A DNA stretch of 64,000 nucleotides, taken from assembly GCF_003332825.1 (NCBI RefSeq), contig NZ_QIRF01000015.1, forward strand, positions 44,163 through 108,162, written 5' to 3'. The stretch comes from Dyella sp. C9. GTDB lineage: Bacteria; Pseudomonadota; Gammaproteobacteria; Xanthomonadales; Rhodanobacteraceae. The notes under the pieces were generated by a model. The model ran no database searches, had not been told where the DNA came from, and saw only the letters and a program-made list of their open reading frames with translations. The position numbers and the translations under genes are program-made. Shown here one piece after another: positions 46,923 through 57,924 of the stretch (its first letter is position 1; each line of letters opens with the position of its first letter).

Positions 46923-47819
46923 ATGTTCGACTTCCGTCAGCTTCGTTACTTTGTAACGGTCGCCGAGGAGCTCAGCTTCACCCGGGCGGCCCAGCGCCTG
47001 TATATCTCCCAACCCCCTCTTTCCCAGCAAATACAGTCACTTGAGAACGATCTCGGGGTGCGCCTGCTGGAACGCAACAAGCGCAATGTTTCCCTGACTG
47101 AACCCGGCAAGCTGTTCCTCGACCAGGCCCGCCAGATTCTGGACAAGGCCGAGGAAGCCCGCGCCCTGATGGCCGACGCGGCCACCGGCTTCAGCGGCAA
47201 GCTGCGGCTGGCCTACACGGTGTCGGTGACGTTCCACCCGGCCCTGCCGCAGATGCTGTTGCGCTACCGCCGCTTCGCCCCGCAGGTGAACCTGATGCTC
47301 AGCGAGATGTACACCGAGCAGCAGTACGCCGCCTTGCTGTCCGGCGACCTCGACGTGGGCTTTGTCCGTGATGAACCGGAGCACCCCGGCACCGCGCGCA
47401 ACATCCGCCTGGACGTGATCGACCGCGAGCCGCTGGTGCTGGCCCTGCCCACCAATCATCCGCTGGCCGCCCGGGAAAGCATCTGGCTGCGCGAAGTGGC
47501 CATGGAGGCCTTCGTGGTGCAGCCGCGTGAACTGGCCGCCACCCTCTACGATCGCCTTGCCCAGATCGCCGCCAAGGCCAACTTCCACCCCTTGATCCGG
47601 CAGCACGCCCAGCAGATCAACGGCCTGCTGGTGCTGGTGGCCGCCGGCATGGGACTGGCGCTGGTGCCAGCCTCGATGCGCTCGGTGAACCTCAATGGGG
47701 TCAAATACCTGCGCCTGGAGGACCCCGATGCCTATATGCTGCTGGCCTTGGCCAGCCGTGCCGACGACACCTCGCCCGTGCTGCAGCGCTTCCTCAATGT
47801 GATGACCGAGCCTGAATGA
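46923..47819 (+). CDS. LysR-family transcriptional regulator (CatM/BenM-like subgroup)
   Basis: A 298-residue LysR-type regulator. The N-terminal helix-turn-helix includes MFDFRQLRYFVTVAEELSF, TRAAQRLYISQPPLSQQI and LENDLGVRLLERNKRNV. A linker helix and the periplasmic-binding-protein-like effector domain (about 90-298) follow. The sequence groups by eye with CatM/BenM-type regulators of aromatic catabolism. No catabolic gene stands next to it, so the target is unknown. Its upstream region is AT-rich and holds dyads. A hairpin follows the stop, and the L36 gene lies 99 bases on. Confidence 0.88.
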   Translation: MFDFRQLRYFVTVAEELSFTRAAQRLYISQPPLSQQIQSLENDLGVRLLERNKRNVSLTEPGKLFLDQARQILDKAEEARALMADAATGFSGKLRLAYTVSVTFHPALPQMLLRYRRFAPQVNLMLSEMYTEQQYAALLSGDLDVGFVRDEPEHPGTARNIRLDVIDREPLVLALPTNHPLAARESIWLREVAMEAFVVQPRELAATLYDRLAQIAAKANFHPLIRQHAQQINGLLVLVAAGMGLALVPASMRSVNLNGVKYLRLEDPDAYMLLALASRADDTSPVLQRFLNVMTEPE

Positions 47820-47845
47820 GCCTGATTTGCCGAGCCGGCCCAAGG

Positions 47846-47866
47846 ACTTGTGCTGGATGCACAAGT
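47846..47866 (+). terminator. Putative terminator of the lysR gene
   Basis: Perfect eight-base arms ACTTGTGC and GCACAAGT enclose TGGAT. A T-rich stretch (TGTTTATGATTTCG) follows. Confidence 0.55.
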
Positions 47867-47918
47867 TGTTTATGATTTCGTTCTTATATTTTTCATTCGT
47901 TAGTTTCAGGAGCTTGCC

Positions 47919-48044
47919 GTGAAGGTGCTTTCCTCTTTGAAGTCCGCCAAGCAGCGGCACCGTGACTGCAAGGTTGTGCGCCGTCGCGGCAAGGTGTTCG
48001 TGATCTGCAAGAGCAATCCGCGTTTCAAGGCTCGTCAGCGCTAA
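47919..48044 (+). CDS. rpmJ: 50S ribosomal protein L36, zinc-independent (YkgO) type
   Basis: A 41-residue ribosomal protein with GTG start and AGGAG eight bases upstream. The sequence [18 protein letters not shown]...[10 protein letters not shown] matches the YkgO (RpmJ2) form of L36, which lacks the complete Cys3His zinc site of standard L36. Only Cys17 and Cys30 are present. In other bacteria this form replaces the zinc-binding one when zinc is scarce, under Zur control. No clear Zur-box dyad is visible here, and in xanthomonads this form may be the only L36. It has its own terminator and stands alone. Confidence 0.93.
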   Translation: MKVLSSLKSAKQRHRDCKVVRRRGKVFVICKSNPRFKARQR

Positions 48045-48066
48045 TCATTAGCTGCGACGAGTGATG

Positions 48067-48093
48067 AAAAAGGCCGCGAAAGCGGCCTTTTTT
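48067..48093 (+). terminator. Terminator of rpmJ
   Basis: Stem AAAAAGGCCGC and GCGGCCTTTTTT around the tetraloop GAAA, with T6 after the GC-rich stem. It lies 22 bases beyond the stop. Confidence 0.93.
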
Positions 48094-48172
48094 GTTGCCC
48101 ATCATCCGAGCGCTGGACTTTTTCTGCCGGACCGCACCCCGTGCGCAACCACCGTACGGAACGATAACGACG

Positions 48173-48210
48173 CCTCGCTACGGTCGCGCACAGTGTGCGC
48201 TCCTACAGGA
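48173..48210. repeat. REP-type element
   Basis: On the minus strand it starts CCTGTAGGAGCGCAC, then ACT, then GTGCGCGACCG. The stem is GCGCAC with GTGCGC around a three-base loop. The GTAGGAGCGCAC head is characteristic of REP sequences in Pseudomonas and Xanthomonadales. It lies just after the tetR gene on that strand. Confidence 0.7.
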
Positions 48211-48219
48211 TGCACGTCG

Positions 48220-48870
48220 TCAGGATTGGCGCAGGTAGGCCACGAAAGTGCGCGCCTGCTCCGCCTGGAATTGCCGGTCGGACATGGGCAGCACCGTCTG
48301 CCAGAGCGACACCGGCTCGAGCGCAAAGCTCTCGATCGCTCCGGCTGCCGACAACACTGCGAATTGCAGCGCCCGGCGCGGAAAGCGGTGGCGCACCTCG
48401 CCTCGAAATGCCTGCAGGACATCCACCACCTGCTCGATGTTTTCCGCGATGTGCAGGCGCACCTCGCTGGCGAATTCGGATGCGCCCTCGGTTTCCAGGA
48501 AGCGCATCAACGCCCGCATCAGCCGCGGATGGCGCCGGTATTGCGCAAACAACAGCTCCATCAACTGGGCCGCCGAGGCCTCGAGGGTGTCACGCAGCAA
48601 CATCGCTCCGAGGCGCTCACGATTCGTCGTGTTGCTGGCGCGCAGCATGTGCAGAAAAGCCTCGCGCAGCAGCGCATCCTTGTCCGGGAATCGGCGATAG
48701 ATGCTCGCTGGCGCCACCCGTGCCAGCGCGGCGATCCGTGGAACAACCGCCCCTTCCAGCCCCTCATCGTCGAGCACGCGGACGGTGGCTGCCAGCAGGC
48801 GCGCGAGCGTCTCACGGCTGCGCTGCTGACGGGGCTCCCTCACCCGGGAAGACGGTTTGGTCGGTGCCAC
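48220..48870 (-). CDS. TetR-family regulator, divergent from a CPBP protease gene
   Basis: A 216-residue TetR-type regulator. The helix-turn-helix covers about residues 20-66 (SRETLARLLAATVRVLDDEG and VAPASIYRRFPDKDALLREA). A ligand domain follows, with the helix region ASAAQLMELLFAQYRRHPRL. It is transcribed away from the CPBP-protease gene. Between their starts lies a perfect 16-base palindrome, which is a likely operator for both genes. The inducer is unknown. A REP-type element follows its stop. Confidence 0.88.
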   Translation of the reverse strand: MAPTKPSSRVREPRQQRSRETLARLLAATVRVLDDEGLEGAVVPRIAALARVAPASIYRRFPDKDALLREAFLHMLRASNTTNRERLGAMLLRDTLEASAAQLMELLFAQYRRHPRLMRALMRFLETEGASEFASEVRLHIAENIEQVVDVLQAFRGEVRHRFPRRALQFAVLSAAGAIESFALEPVSLWQTVLPMSDRQFQAEQARTFVAYLRQS

Positions 48871-48895
48871 TGGACAATCCCCGGACTAACATGCG

Positions 48896-48911
48896 AATGT
48901 AAATTTACATT
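48896..48911. promoter_or_regulatory. Perfect 16-bp palindrome, likely TetR operator
   Basis: AATGTAAATTTACATT is its own reverse complement. It lies 18 bases before the CPBP-protease ATG and 25 bases from the divergent regulator ATG. The core TGTAAATTTACA is the size expected of a TetR operator. Confidence 0.8.
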
Positions 48912-48929
48912 TACTTCAGGAGGAAGGCA

Positions 48930-49694
48930 ATGACGCTCGCCTGGCCGGGAATCCTGCATGCCCTTTGTGCAGCCCTCGTGCTCGCCTTCCCCTTCATCGA
49001 CCTGCCGGCGACCAAGCGACTCAAGCGCCACACCAGCCGTGACGGGCGTCTGCGACTCTACCGGCTCGGTGTATGCACGGCCTGGCCGCTTGCCCTGCTG
49101 TTACTGATCAGTGCCGGCAACACTCAACCATGGGCGCTGACACCGCACGGCAGCGAGCTTGCATGGCTGGAGATTCCGTGGCTGCGCGCGACCTCGTGGG
49201 TGTTGCTGGCGGCCTTCTTCACGCTGGCCTTCTGGCCGGGCCTGCACACCCTGCTTGCGCCGGAACAGCGGCCTCGCTACGCCCGGGCGATGCGTCGCCT
49301 GCGTTTCATGACCCCGGTATCGCGGCAAGAGCGGTGGTGGTGGGTTGCAGTGAGCATCACCGCGGGCGTTTGCGAGGAGTGGCTCTATCGCGGCTTCCTG
49401 CTGCACTACCTGGCCGGCAACCTCGCGGGCGGCCCCACACTGGGGCTGACGGCAGCCTGGCTGCTCAGCTCGATCGCCTTCGGCGTAGCTCATTTGTACC
49501 AGGGGCGCCACGGCATGGTAAGCACGGGCATCGCCGGCCTCGCCTTCGGGCTAATGGCCCTGCTCACCGGTAGCCTGTGGCTACCCATGCTGGTGCACAG
49601 CCTGATCGACCTGCAGGTACTGGTGATATACCACCCGGCGCGCGACGCGCCAGAGGAGGCGGCCGCCCTGGTTGCCGGCTGCAGCGGCGAATGA
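48930..49694 (+). CDS. CPBP-family intramembrane metalloprotease
   Basis: A 254-residue membrane protein with about eight hydrophobic segments. It has all CPBP motifs: CEEWLYRGFLL (EExxxR), FGVAHLYQ (FxxxH) and VHSLIDLQ (HxxxD). CPBP proteins include CAAX-processing and immunity-related proteases. The substrate here is unknown. GGAGGAA lies six bases before the ATG, an excellent ribosome-binding site. A divergent TetR regulator and a palindromic operator suggest it is switched on by a ligand. It is convergent with greA, with a terminator between them. Confidence 0.9.
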   Translation: MTLAWPGILHALCAALVLAFPFIDLPATKRLKRHTSRDGRLRLYRLGVCTAWPLALLLLISAGNTQPWALTPHGSELAWLEIPWLRATSWVLLAAFFTLAFWPGLHTLLAPEQRPRYARAMRRLRFMTPVSRQERWWWVAVSITAGVCEEWLYRGFLLHYLAGNLAGGPTLGLTAAWLLSSIAFGVAHLYQGRHGMVSTGIAGLAFGLMALLTGSLWLPMLVHSLIDLQVLVIYHPARDAPEEAAALVAGCSGE

Positions 49695-49703
49695 TCCGCA
49701 CAT

Positions 49704-49735
49704 AAAAAAGCCCCTCTCCCTTTGCGGAGAGGGGC
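49704..49735 (-). terminator. Terminator of greA
   Basis: Ten-base perfect arms GCCCCTCTCC and GGAGAGGGGC. On the minus strand a run of six T follows. It lies about 15 bases after the greA stop and also faces the end of the CPBP gene. Confidence 0.9.
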
Positions 49736-49749
49736 CCGTCAGGACCGGC

Positions 49750-50222
49750 TTACTGGTAACGCACGCCGGTGATTTCGTAGCGCTTCACGCCATTGGGCGC
49801 CTTGAACTCGAAGCTGTCACCTTCGCTCTTGCCGATCAATGCACGCGCAATCGGCGAAGACACGGCGATCAGGCGCTGCTTGATGTCGGCCTCAAGGTCA
49901 CCCACGATCTGGTAGGTCACGGCCTCGCCGCTCTCCTCTTCCTCCAGGTCGACGGTGGCGCCGAACACCACGCGATTGCCCGCCGCGAGGCGGCTGACAT
50001 CAATCACCTCGGCCGTGGACAGCGCCGCTTCCAACTCGGCGATGCGGCCCTCAATGAAGCTCTGCTGCTCGCGCGCGGCGTGGTACTCGGCGTTTTCCTT
50101 GAGATCGCCATGCGCACGCGCCTCGGCGATGGCCGCGATGATGCGCGGCCGGTCGCTCGACTTCAGTTTTTCCAGCTCGCCGCGAAGACGCTCGGAACCC
50201 GTCTTGGTGATGGGAGCACGAC

Positions 50223-50226
<4 letters not shown>
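49750..50226 (-). CDS. greA: Transcription elongation factor GreA
   Basis: Rescues backtracked RNA polymerase by inducing cleavage of the nascent RNA. The 158-residue protein has an N-terminal coiled coil (about 5-75) with the tip residues in [16 protein letters not shown], where two acidic residues hold the catalytic Mg ion. The C-terminal FKBP-like domain ends [12 protein letters not shown]. The ATG overlaps the carB stop as ATGA, so it is translated together with the carbamoyl-phosphate genes. Confidence 0.97.
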
Positions 50227-53442
<3,216 letters not shown>

Positions 53443-53450
<8 letters not shown>

Positions 53451-54579
53451 TCGTGCGGGCCTCCTGCATCAGTGCGGCAAAACGGTCAAACAGGTAGCCG
53501 ATGTCGTGCGGACCGGGGCTGGCTTCCGGGTGACCCTGGAAGCAGAACGCCGGGCGGTCGGTGAGCGCGAAGCCCTGCAGCGAACCATCGAACAGCGAAG
53601 TGTGGGTGACGCGCGTGTTGGCCGGCAGCGTGGCCGGATCCACCGCGAAACCGTGGTTCTGGGAGGTGATCAGCACGCGGCCGTCATCCTGGTCCTTCAC
53701 CGGGTGGTTCGCGCCGTGGTGGCCGAACTTCATCTTCAGCGTCTTGGCGCCGACAGCCAGGCCCATGATCTGGTGACCGAGGCAAATGCCGAACAGCGGG
53801 ATCCTGGCATCGAGGAACTGCTTGGTGGCCTCGATGGCGTAATCGCAGGCCGCCGGATCGCCGGGGCCATTGGACAGGAACACGCCATCGGGCTGCATGG
53901 CCAGCACGTCGGCGGCCGGGGTCTGTGCCGGCACTACGGTGATGTCGCAGCCCTGCTCGGCCAGCAGGCGCAGGATGTTCTGCTTCACGCCGAAGTCGTA
54001 GGCCACGACCTTGAAGCGCTTGGCCGGCTGGTTGAAGGCCGTGTTGTCGAGGTCGTAGACGCCCTCGTTCCACGAGTAGGACTCACCGACGCTGACCACC
54101 TTGGCCAAGTCCATGCCATTGAGGCCCGGGAAGGCACGCGCCTTGGCCAGTGCGGCCTCGGCGTCCACTGTTTCGCCGGCCACGATGCAGCCGGCCAGCG
54201 CACCCTTGTCGCGCAGGATGCGGGTCAGGCGACGGGTGTCGATGCCGGCGATGGCCACGATGCCGTGGCGCTTGAGGTAATCGGGCAGGCTTTCGGTGCT
54301 GCGCCAGTTGCTCGGGCGACGCGGGACGTCGCGCACGATCAGGCCGGCGGCGTGCACCGAATCGGACTCGGCGTCCTCGACATTGACGCCGGTGTTGCCG
54401 ATGTGGGGATACGTCAGGGTGACAATCTGTCGGCTGTAGGAGGGATCGGTGAGGATCTCCTGGTAGCCGGTCATGGCGGTGTTGAAAACCACCTCGCCGA
54501 CGGTTTCACCAGTCGAGCCCACGGCGTGGCCGTGGAACACGCTGCCGTCTTCGAGGGCAAGCAGAGCAGGAATAGGCAT
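53443..54579 (-). CDS. carA: Carbamoyl-phosphate synthase, small subunit
   Basis: The glutamine amidotransferase subunit that supplies ammonia to CarB. The 378-residue protein has the N-terminal CarA domain ([16 protein letters not shown] and the [11 protein letters not shown] motif). The class I amidotransferase domain holds the nucleophile Cys in [12 protein letters not shown] and the His/Glu pair in the C-terminal GHPEASPGP. It is the first gene of carA-carB-greA. A 40-base hairpin lies in its leader, about 25 bases before the ATG, and may take part in control. Confidence 0.97.
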
Positions 54580-54602
54580 GGGAGGGCCGCCTTTAGGTGC
54601 AG

Positions 54603-54642
54603 CAAGGTCCGCAAGCCGCTGCGAAGCAGCTTGTGGACCTTG
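54603..54642 (-). promoter_or_regulatory. Long hairpin in the carA leader
   Basis: Arms CAAGGTCCGCAAGC (54603-54616) and GCTTGTGGACCTTG (54629-54642) pair along 14 positions with one mismatch. The intervening CTGC-GAA-GCAG closes the top. Only 23 bases separate it from the carA ATG. It could be an attenuator or a binding site, and no matching known RNA family comes to mind. Confidence 0.55.
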
Positions 54643-54792
54643 GTCGAGGAACGTTTCAGGGCGGGTAGCAATGATAGGTGCAGGCCCTCTCGCTGTCCAC
54701 CCAAAACAGCTGAATATCGGCGAGCCGAAAAGGCCTAACGCACGTCGCAGCGGGCGCTACACTAGTGGCGAACAGACCGTGAAAGGATCTTC

Positions 54793-55488
54793 ATGAACTC
54801 AGCCGCACTCCTCGATCCCGCCCGTCTCGACCGACCGGATACGGATATACGGCTGGCCCCGTTCCCCTTCATGATCGCGCATGGCCAGCTGCCGGACGAG
54901 GCACGAGGCGACCTGGAGCGGGATTTTCCCCGCTATACCAGCGCAGGCTTCTTTCCCTATGACCCGGGCGACTGCGGCCCCACCGTCAATACGCTGGTGG
55001 AACGCCTGAGTTCGGCGGAGTTCGCCAGCGCCATCGGCTCACGCCTGGGCATCGACAACCTGGGCCAGTACCCGACCCTGATCACCCTGTGCCGCTCGCT
55101 GAACAAACGGCACGGGACCATTCACACGGACAGCAAGTCCAAGGTCGCCACGGCCCTGCTCTACCTCAACAACCTCTGGCCGGACACCAGCGACGGCTGC
55201 CTGCGTTTCCTGGGCAGCATCGACAATATCGACAACATGGTGGCCCCCGAGCTCAAGCCGCTCTACGGGGAGTTCGCGGTGTTCAAGCGCTGCGACAACT
55301 CCTTCCACGGCCACCTGCCCTTCGAAGGCGAGCGCCGGGTAATCCAGGTGGCCTGGCTCACCAGCGAACAGGAAAAGCTGCGCAAGACCAAGCGCGGCAA
55401 GTTCTCGCGCGCCTTCAAGAAGCTGTTCGGCTCACTGGACCGAAAGCTGGGCGCCGGTCGCGACCGCAACGCCGCGCATCGCGACTGA
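54793..55488 (+). CDS. 2-oxoglutarate/Fe(II)-dependent oxygenase family protein
   Basis: A 231-residue protein with a double-stranded beta-helix core. The iron ligands are visible as HTD (GTIHTDSKSKVATAL) and the later His in NSFHGHLPFEGERR. The following Arg is placed to bind 2-oxoglutarate. The substrate is unknown. The family includes hydroxylases of proteins, lipids and small molecules. The C-terminus is basic. It is divergent from carA, with GAAAGGA ahead of the ATG. It is convergent with the CaCA exchanger. Confidence 0.82.
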   Translation: MNSAALLDPARLDRPDTDIRLAPFPFMIAHGQLPDEARGDLERDFPRYTSAGFFPYDPGDCGPTVNTLVERLSSAEFASAIGSRLGIDNLGQYPTLITLCRSLNKRHGTIHTDSKSKVATALLYLNNLWPDTSDGCLRFLGSIDNIDNMVAPELKPLYGEFAVFKRCDNSFHGHLPFEGERRVIQVAWLTSEQEKLRKTKRGKFSRAFKKLFGSLDRKLGAGRDRNAAHRD

Positions 55489-55575
55489 AGCTTCGGGCGG
55501 CGATGCCCGAACCCAGCGGGATACGCGGCCATGGGTCGTCCATAGCCGCTGGGAGTTCGCGCACAGGGCGCACGC

Positions 55576-56589
55576 CTACCGTGAGGCTTGGTGGCCGAAG
55601 TGCCAGGCGATGTACGCGGCGAACACGCCGTAGAGCAGCCCCACCGGCACCAGCCAGCGCGCGTCGACGCGCCCGCGGCGGAACAGCCACCACAGGTAGA
55701 GCACCGCCACGCCGGTGAGCACGCCGGCCACCATCAACGGCGCATCGAACATCCAGGGCGTGGCGAACAGCGCCAGTGAGCTGGGAATGGTGGCCTGTAT
55801 CATCATGGCGCCGGAGATGTTGGCCAGCGCGAGGCGCTCCTTGCCCTGGCGCACCCAGATCAGCGCATTCATGGTTTCCGGCAGCTCCGTGGCCACCGGA
55901 CTCAGCACCAGCGCCACGATGTGCGGCGACAGTTGCAGGGCCACGCCAATCGCCTCGATCTGCTTGACGAAGGTATGCGAGGCAATCGCAATGACCACCA
56001 AGGCCAGCACCGTTTGCGCGGCGACCCACCCCATCGAGGGATCCGTCGCCCCGGGGCGGAGCTTTAACGGTTCAAGCGCTTCCTCTTCCGGGGCCGCGTC
56101 GTCACTCTTCAGCTCGCGCCAGACATACAGCGCGTAGGCGGCGAGAAACAGCACGCCCAGCCAGGGCTTGAATGCGAACGCCACCAGGCCTACTGCGCAC
56201 TTCACCACGAAGATGGCCAGGAACCACGACTGGTCCCGCGCCAGGCGGCGATGCTCGACCCGCACTAGGGTGTCCGCGCGTTGCAGCTGGCGCCGATTGG
56301 CCCACAAGGCCACGCCAACCACTGCATACGCAATCGTGGCCAGTACCAGCGGGCCGCCCAGGGCTGCGCCCACGCCGATGTCGCGCTGCTCGGGCGTGCG
56401 CCCCAGGATCACCGCAACGAACGTGACTGCACTCTCCGGCAGCGCCGTACCGAAAGCCGCAAGGATGGTGCCGGTGGCCGTGGCGCCCAGGTTGAGCTTC
56501 TGGCCGAACCACTCCACGCCATTCACGAAGTACTCGCAGGCGAAATAGATCGCACCCGCCGAGAGCAGGAACAACAACGCTGTAAGCAT
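55576..56589 (-). CDS. CaCA-family cation exchanger (Na/Ca-exchanger-like) under riboswitch control
   Basis: A 337-residue membrane protein with about ten to eleven segments in two inverted halves. Each half carries the alpha-repeat signature: GTALPESAV in the first and ATELPETMN in the second, whose acidic residues bind the cation. A hydrophilic loop around 165-185 separates the halves. The family exchanges Ca2+ for Na+ or H+. A yybP-ykoY-type (Mn2+-sensing) riboswitch lies in its leader, which suggests export of Mn2+ as well as or instead of Ca2+. ATG at 56589 is chosen because the open frame upstream runs through the riboswitch and lacks family resemblance. Confidence 0.88.
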   Translation of the reverse strand: MLTALLFLLSAGAIYFACEYFVNGVEWFGQKLNLGATATGTILAAFGTALPESAVTFVAVILGRTPEQRDIGVGAALGGPLVLATIAYAVVGVALWANRRQLQRADTLVRVEHRRLARDQSWFLAIFVVKCAVGLVAFAFKPWLGVLFLAAYALYVWRELKSDDAAPEEEALEPLKLRPGATDPSMGWVAAQTVLALVVIAIASHTFVKQIEAIGVALQLSPHIVALVLSPVATELPETMNALIWVRQGKERLALANISGAMMIQATIPSSLALFATPWMFDAPLMVAGVLTGVAVLYLWWLFRRGRVDARWLVPVGLLYGVFAAYIAWHFGHQASR

Positions 56590-56659
56590 GCAATGTCCAA
56601 AGCCGGGCGAGCGGAAAACCATTGGCGCGACGACGCGTGCTCGCCCGGCAAAGGTGAGC

Positions 56660-56822
56660 GCGTCGCGGCCAAAGGTCTCGCCGGGCTGCCGGCACCAAAG
56701 GAAAAGGTGCCGTCGGCCATCCACGCCATGAAGCCTGGGGCTTCAAGTCTGTTGACGCGGATTCCTCTGGATTTGCCGGCCTGTCGGCTGGCAGGGGGTG
56801 AGGATGGCTACTCCCCAATGAC
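56660..56822 (-). promoter_or_regulatory. yybP-ykoY-type (Mn2+) riboswitch
   Basis: On the minus strand the leader carries the conserved parts of this RNA family in the right order. CATTGGGGAGTAGCC is near the 5' end (56806-56820), CGTCAACAGACTT comes next (around 56745-56757), and GGCGAGACCTTTGGCC is at the 3' end (56667-56682). These match the leader of E. coli mntP as I recall it. Upstream are a seven-base GC hairpin (56839-56857) and the palindrome AACCGGCCGGTT (56865-56876). The boundaries are approximate. Confidence 0.85.
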
Positions 56823-56944
56823 AACACCCGGCATGGTACCGGCCGATGGACGGCCGGACAAGTGAACCGGCCGGTTCCTCTGCCAGAGGGCGATCGTAGG
56901 CAACACCCGCGCCACCGGCCTCCTGCGCTGAAAGGGTGCCGAAA

Positions 56945-57853
56945 CTAGGCCCGTTCAGCCCGGAAACGCAGCGCCCCGACATCGCGCGAGGCCGGCACCG
57001 CAACGGTGACATCCAGCTCCTCGTGCTGCTCCGCCAGGGTGGATTCCAGCGCCGCGTGTACGCCGTTCACGGCACGTGCCAGCGCGCGGGGCATCGGCTC
57101 GCCGGCCAGCAGGCTGGCCATCATCAATGCCACCAGCACGTCACCGGTGCCGGCAACGTCGATCGGCAGCTCGGGGGAAGCGACCTTCCAGGCTTCTTCG
57201 CGCCCCACTGCCAGGGTCACCAGTTCCCCCTTGGCGTTGCGAAGACTGTGCGTCACCACCCAGGCCGGGCCGCGCTGCATTAGCTCGCGCGCGGCCTCGA
57301 CGCCTTCCTGCTCGGTCACTGCCAGCTGTCCGCAAAGTCGCCCAAGCTCGAAAGCATTGGGACTGACCAGCCATGCATGCGGCAGCAACCGCTCGCGGAA
57401 CACCGCCTCCAGCCCCGGCTCCACGTAGGGGCCGGTATGCGTGTCGCCAATCACGGGGTCGAGGAAGAAACGCAGGTCGGGCGCCTCATCCAGCACCTCC
57501 TCCAGCCAGTCGGCAAACACATGGCCGTTGTCGACGCTGCCCAGATAGCCTGACAACAGCACCTGCGCACGACGATGCAAGCCGCGCTCACGCGCACCCA
57601 GCAGGAGATCGCCAAACCAATCCGAGGGCAACACCTTGCCGCGCAAGGTGGAATAGAACGGCGTATTGCTCAACAACGTGGTCGGTACTTCCGCCACGCG
57701 CAGCCCAAGCTGACGCATCGGCGGCACGGCTGCGCTGTTGCCGGCATAGCCGTACACCAACTGCGATTGCACCGAGATCACGTCGACCGGCGCGGCGCCC
57801 CGGGGACGCTTGCGGCGACCATGAACGAGATGGTCTTCGAGGGGCTCGGTCAT
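56945..57853 (-). CDS. pdxY: Pyridoxal kinase PdxY
   Basis: Phosphorylates pyridoxal to pyridoxal 5'-phosphate in the salvage pathway. The 302-residue ribokinase-fold protein carries SVQSQLVYGYAGNSAA (substrate-binding), LVSPNAFELG and the anion hole DVAGTGD with the catalytic Asp. The first 20 residues are a basic extension not usual for PdxY. A later start would give the standard 287-residue length, but none stands out. It follows dapB by 71 bases and may share its transcript. Confidence 0.93.
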   Translation of the reverse strand: MTEPLEDHLVHGRRKRPRGAAPVDVISVQSQLVYGYAGNSAAVPPMRQLGLRVAEVPTTLLSNTPFYSTLRGKVLPSDWFGDLLLGARERGLHRRAQVLLSGYLGSVDNGHVFADWLEEVLDEAPDLRFFLDPVIGDTHTGPYVEPGLEAVFRERLLPHAWLVSPNAFELGRLCGQLAVTEQEGVEAARELMQRGPAWVVTHSLRNAKGELVTLAVGREEAWKVASPELPIDVAGTGDVLVALMMASLLAGEPMPRALARAVNGVHAALESTLAEQHEELDVTVAVPASRDVGALRFRAERA

Positions 57854-57924
57854 GGGCGTTCCTTCGTCGTCGGGGATGCCACGCGCGTTGGCACAACGAG
57901 CTTTCGCCCGGCCGTCATCGTCGA

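Noticed and set aside
54603..54642. The carA leader hairpin as a T-box or standard intrinsic terminator
   Set aside because: T-box signatures are absent and there is no T tract after the stem on the minus strand.
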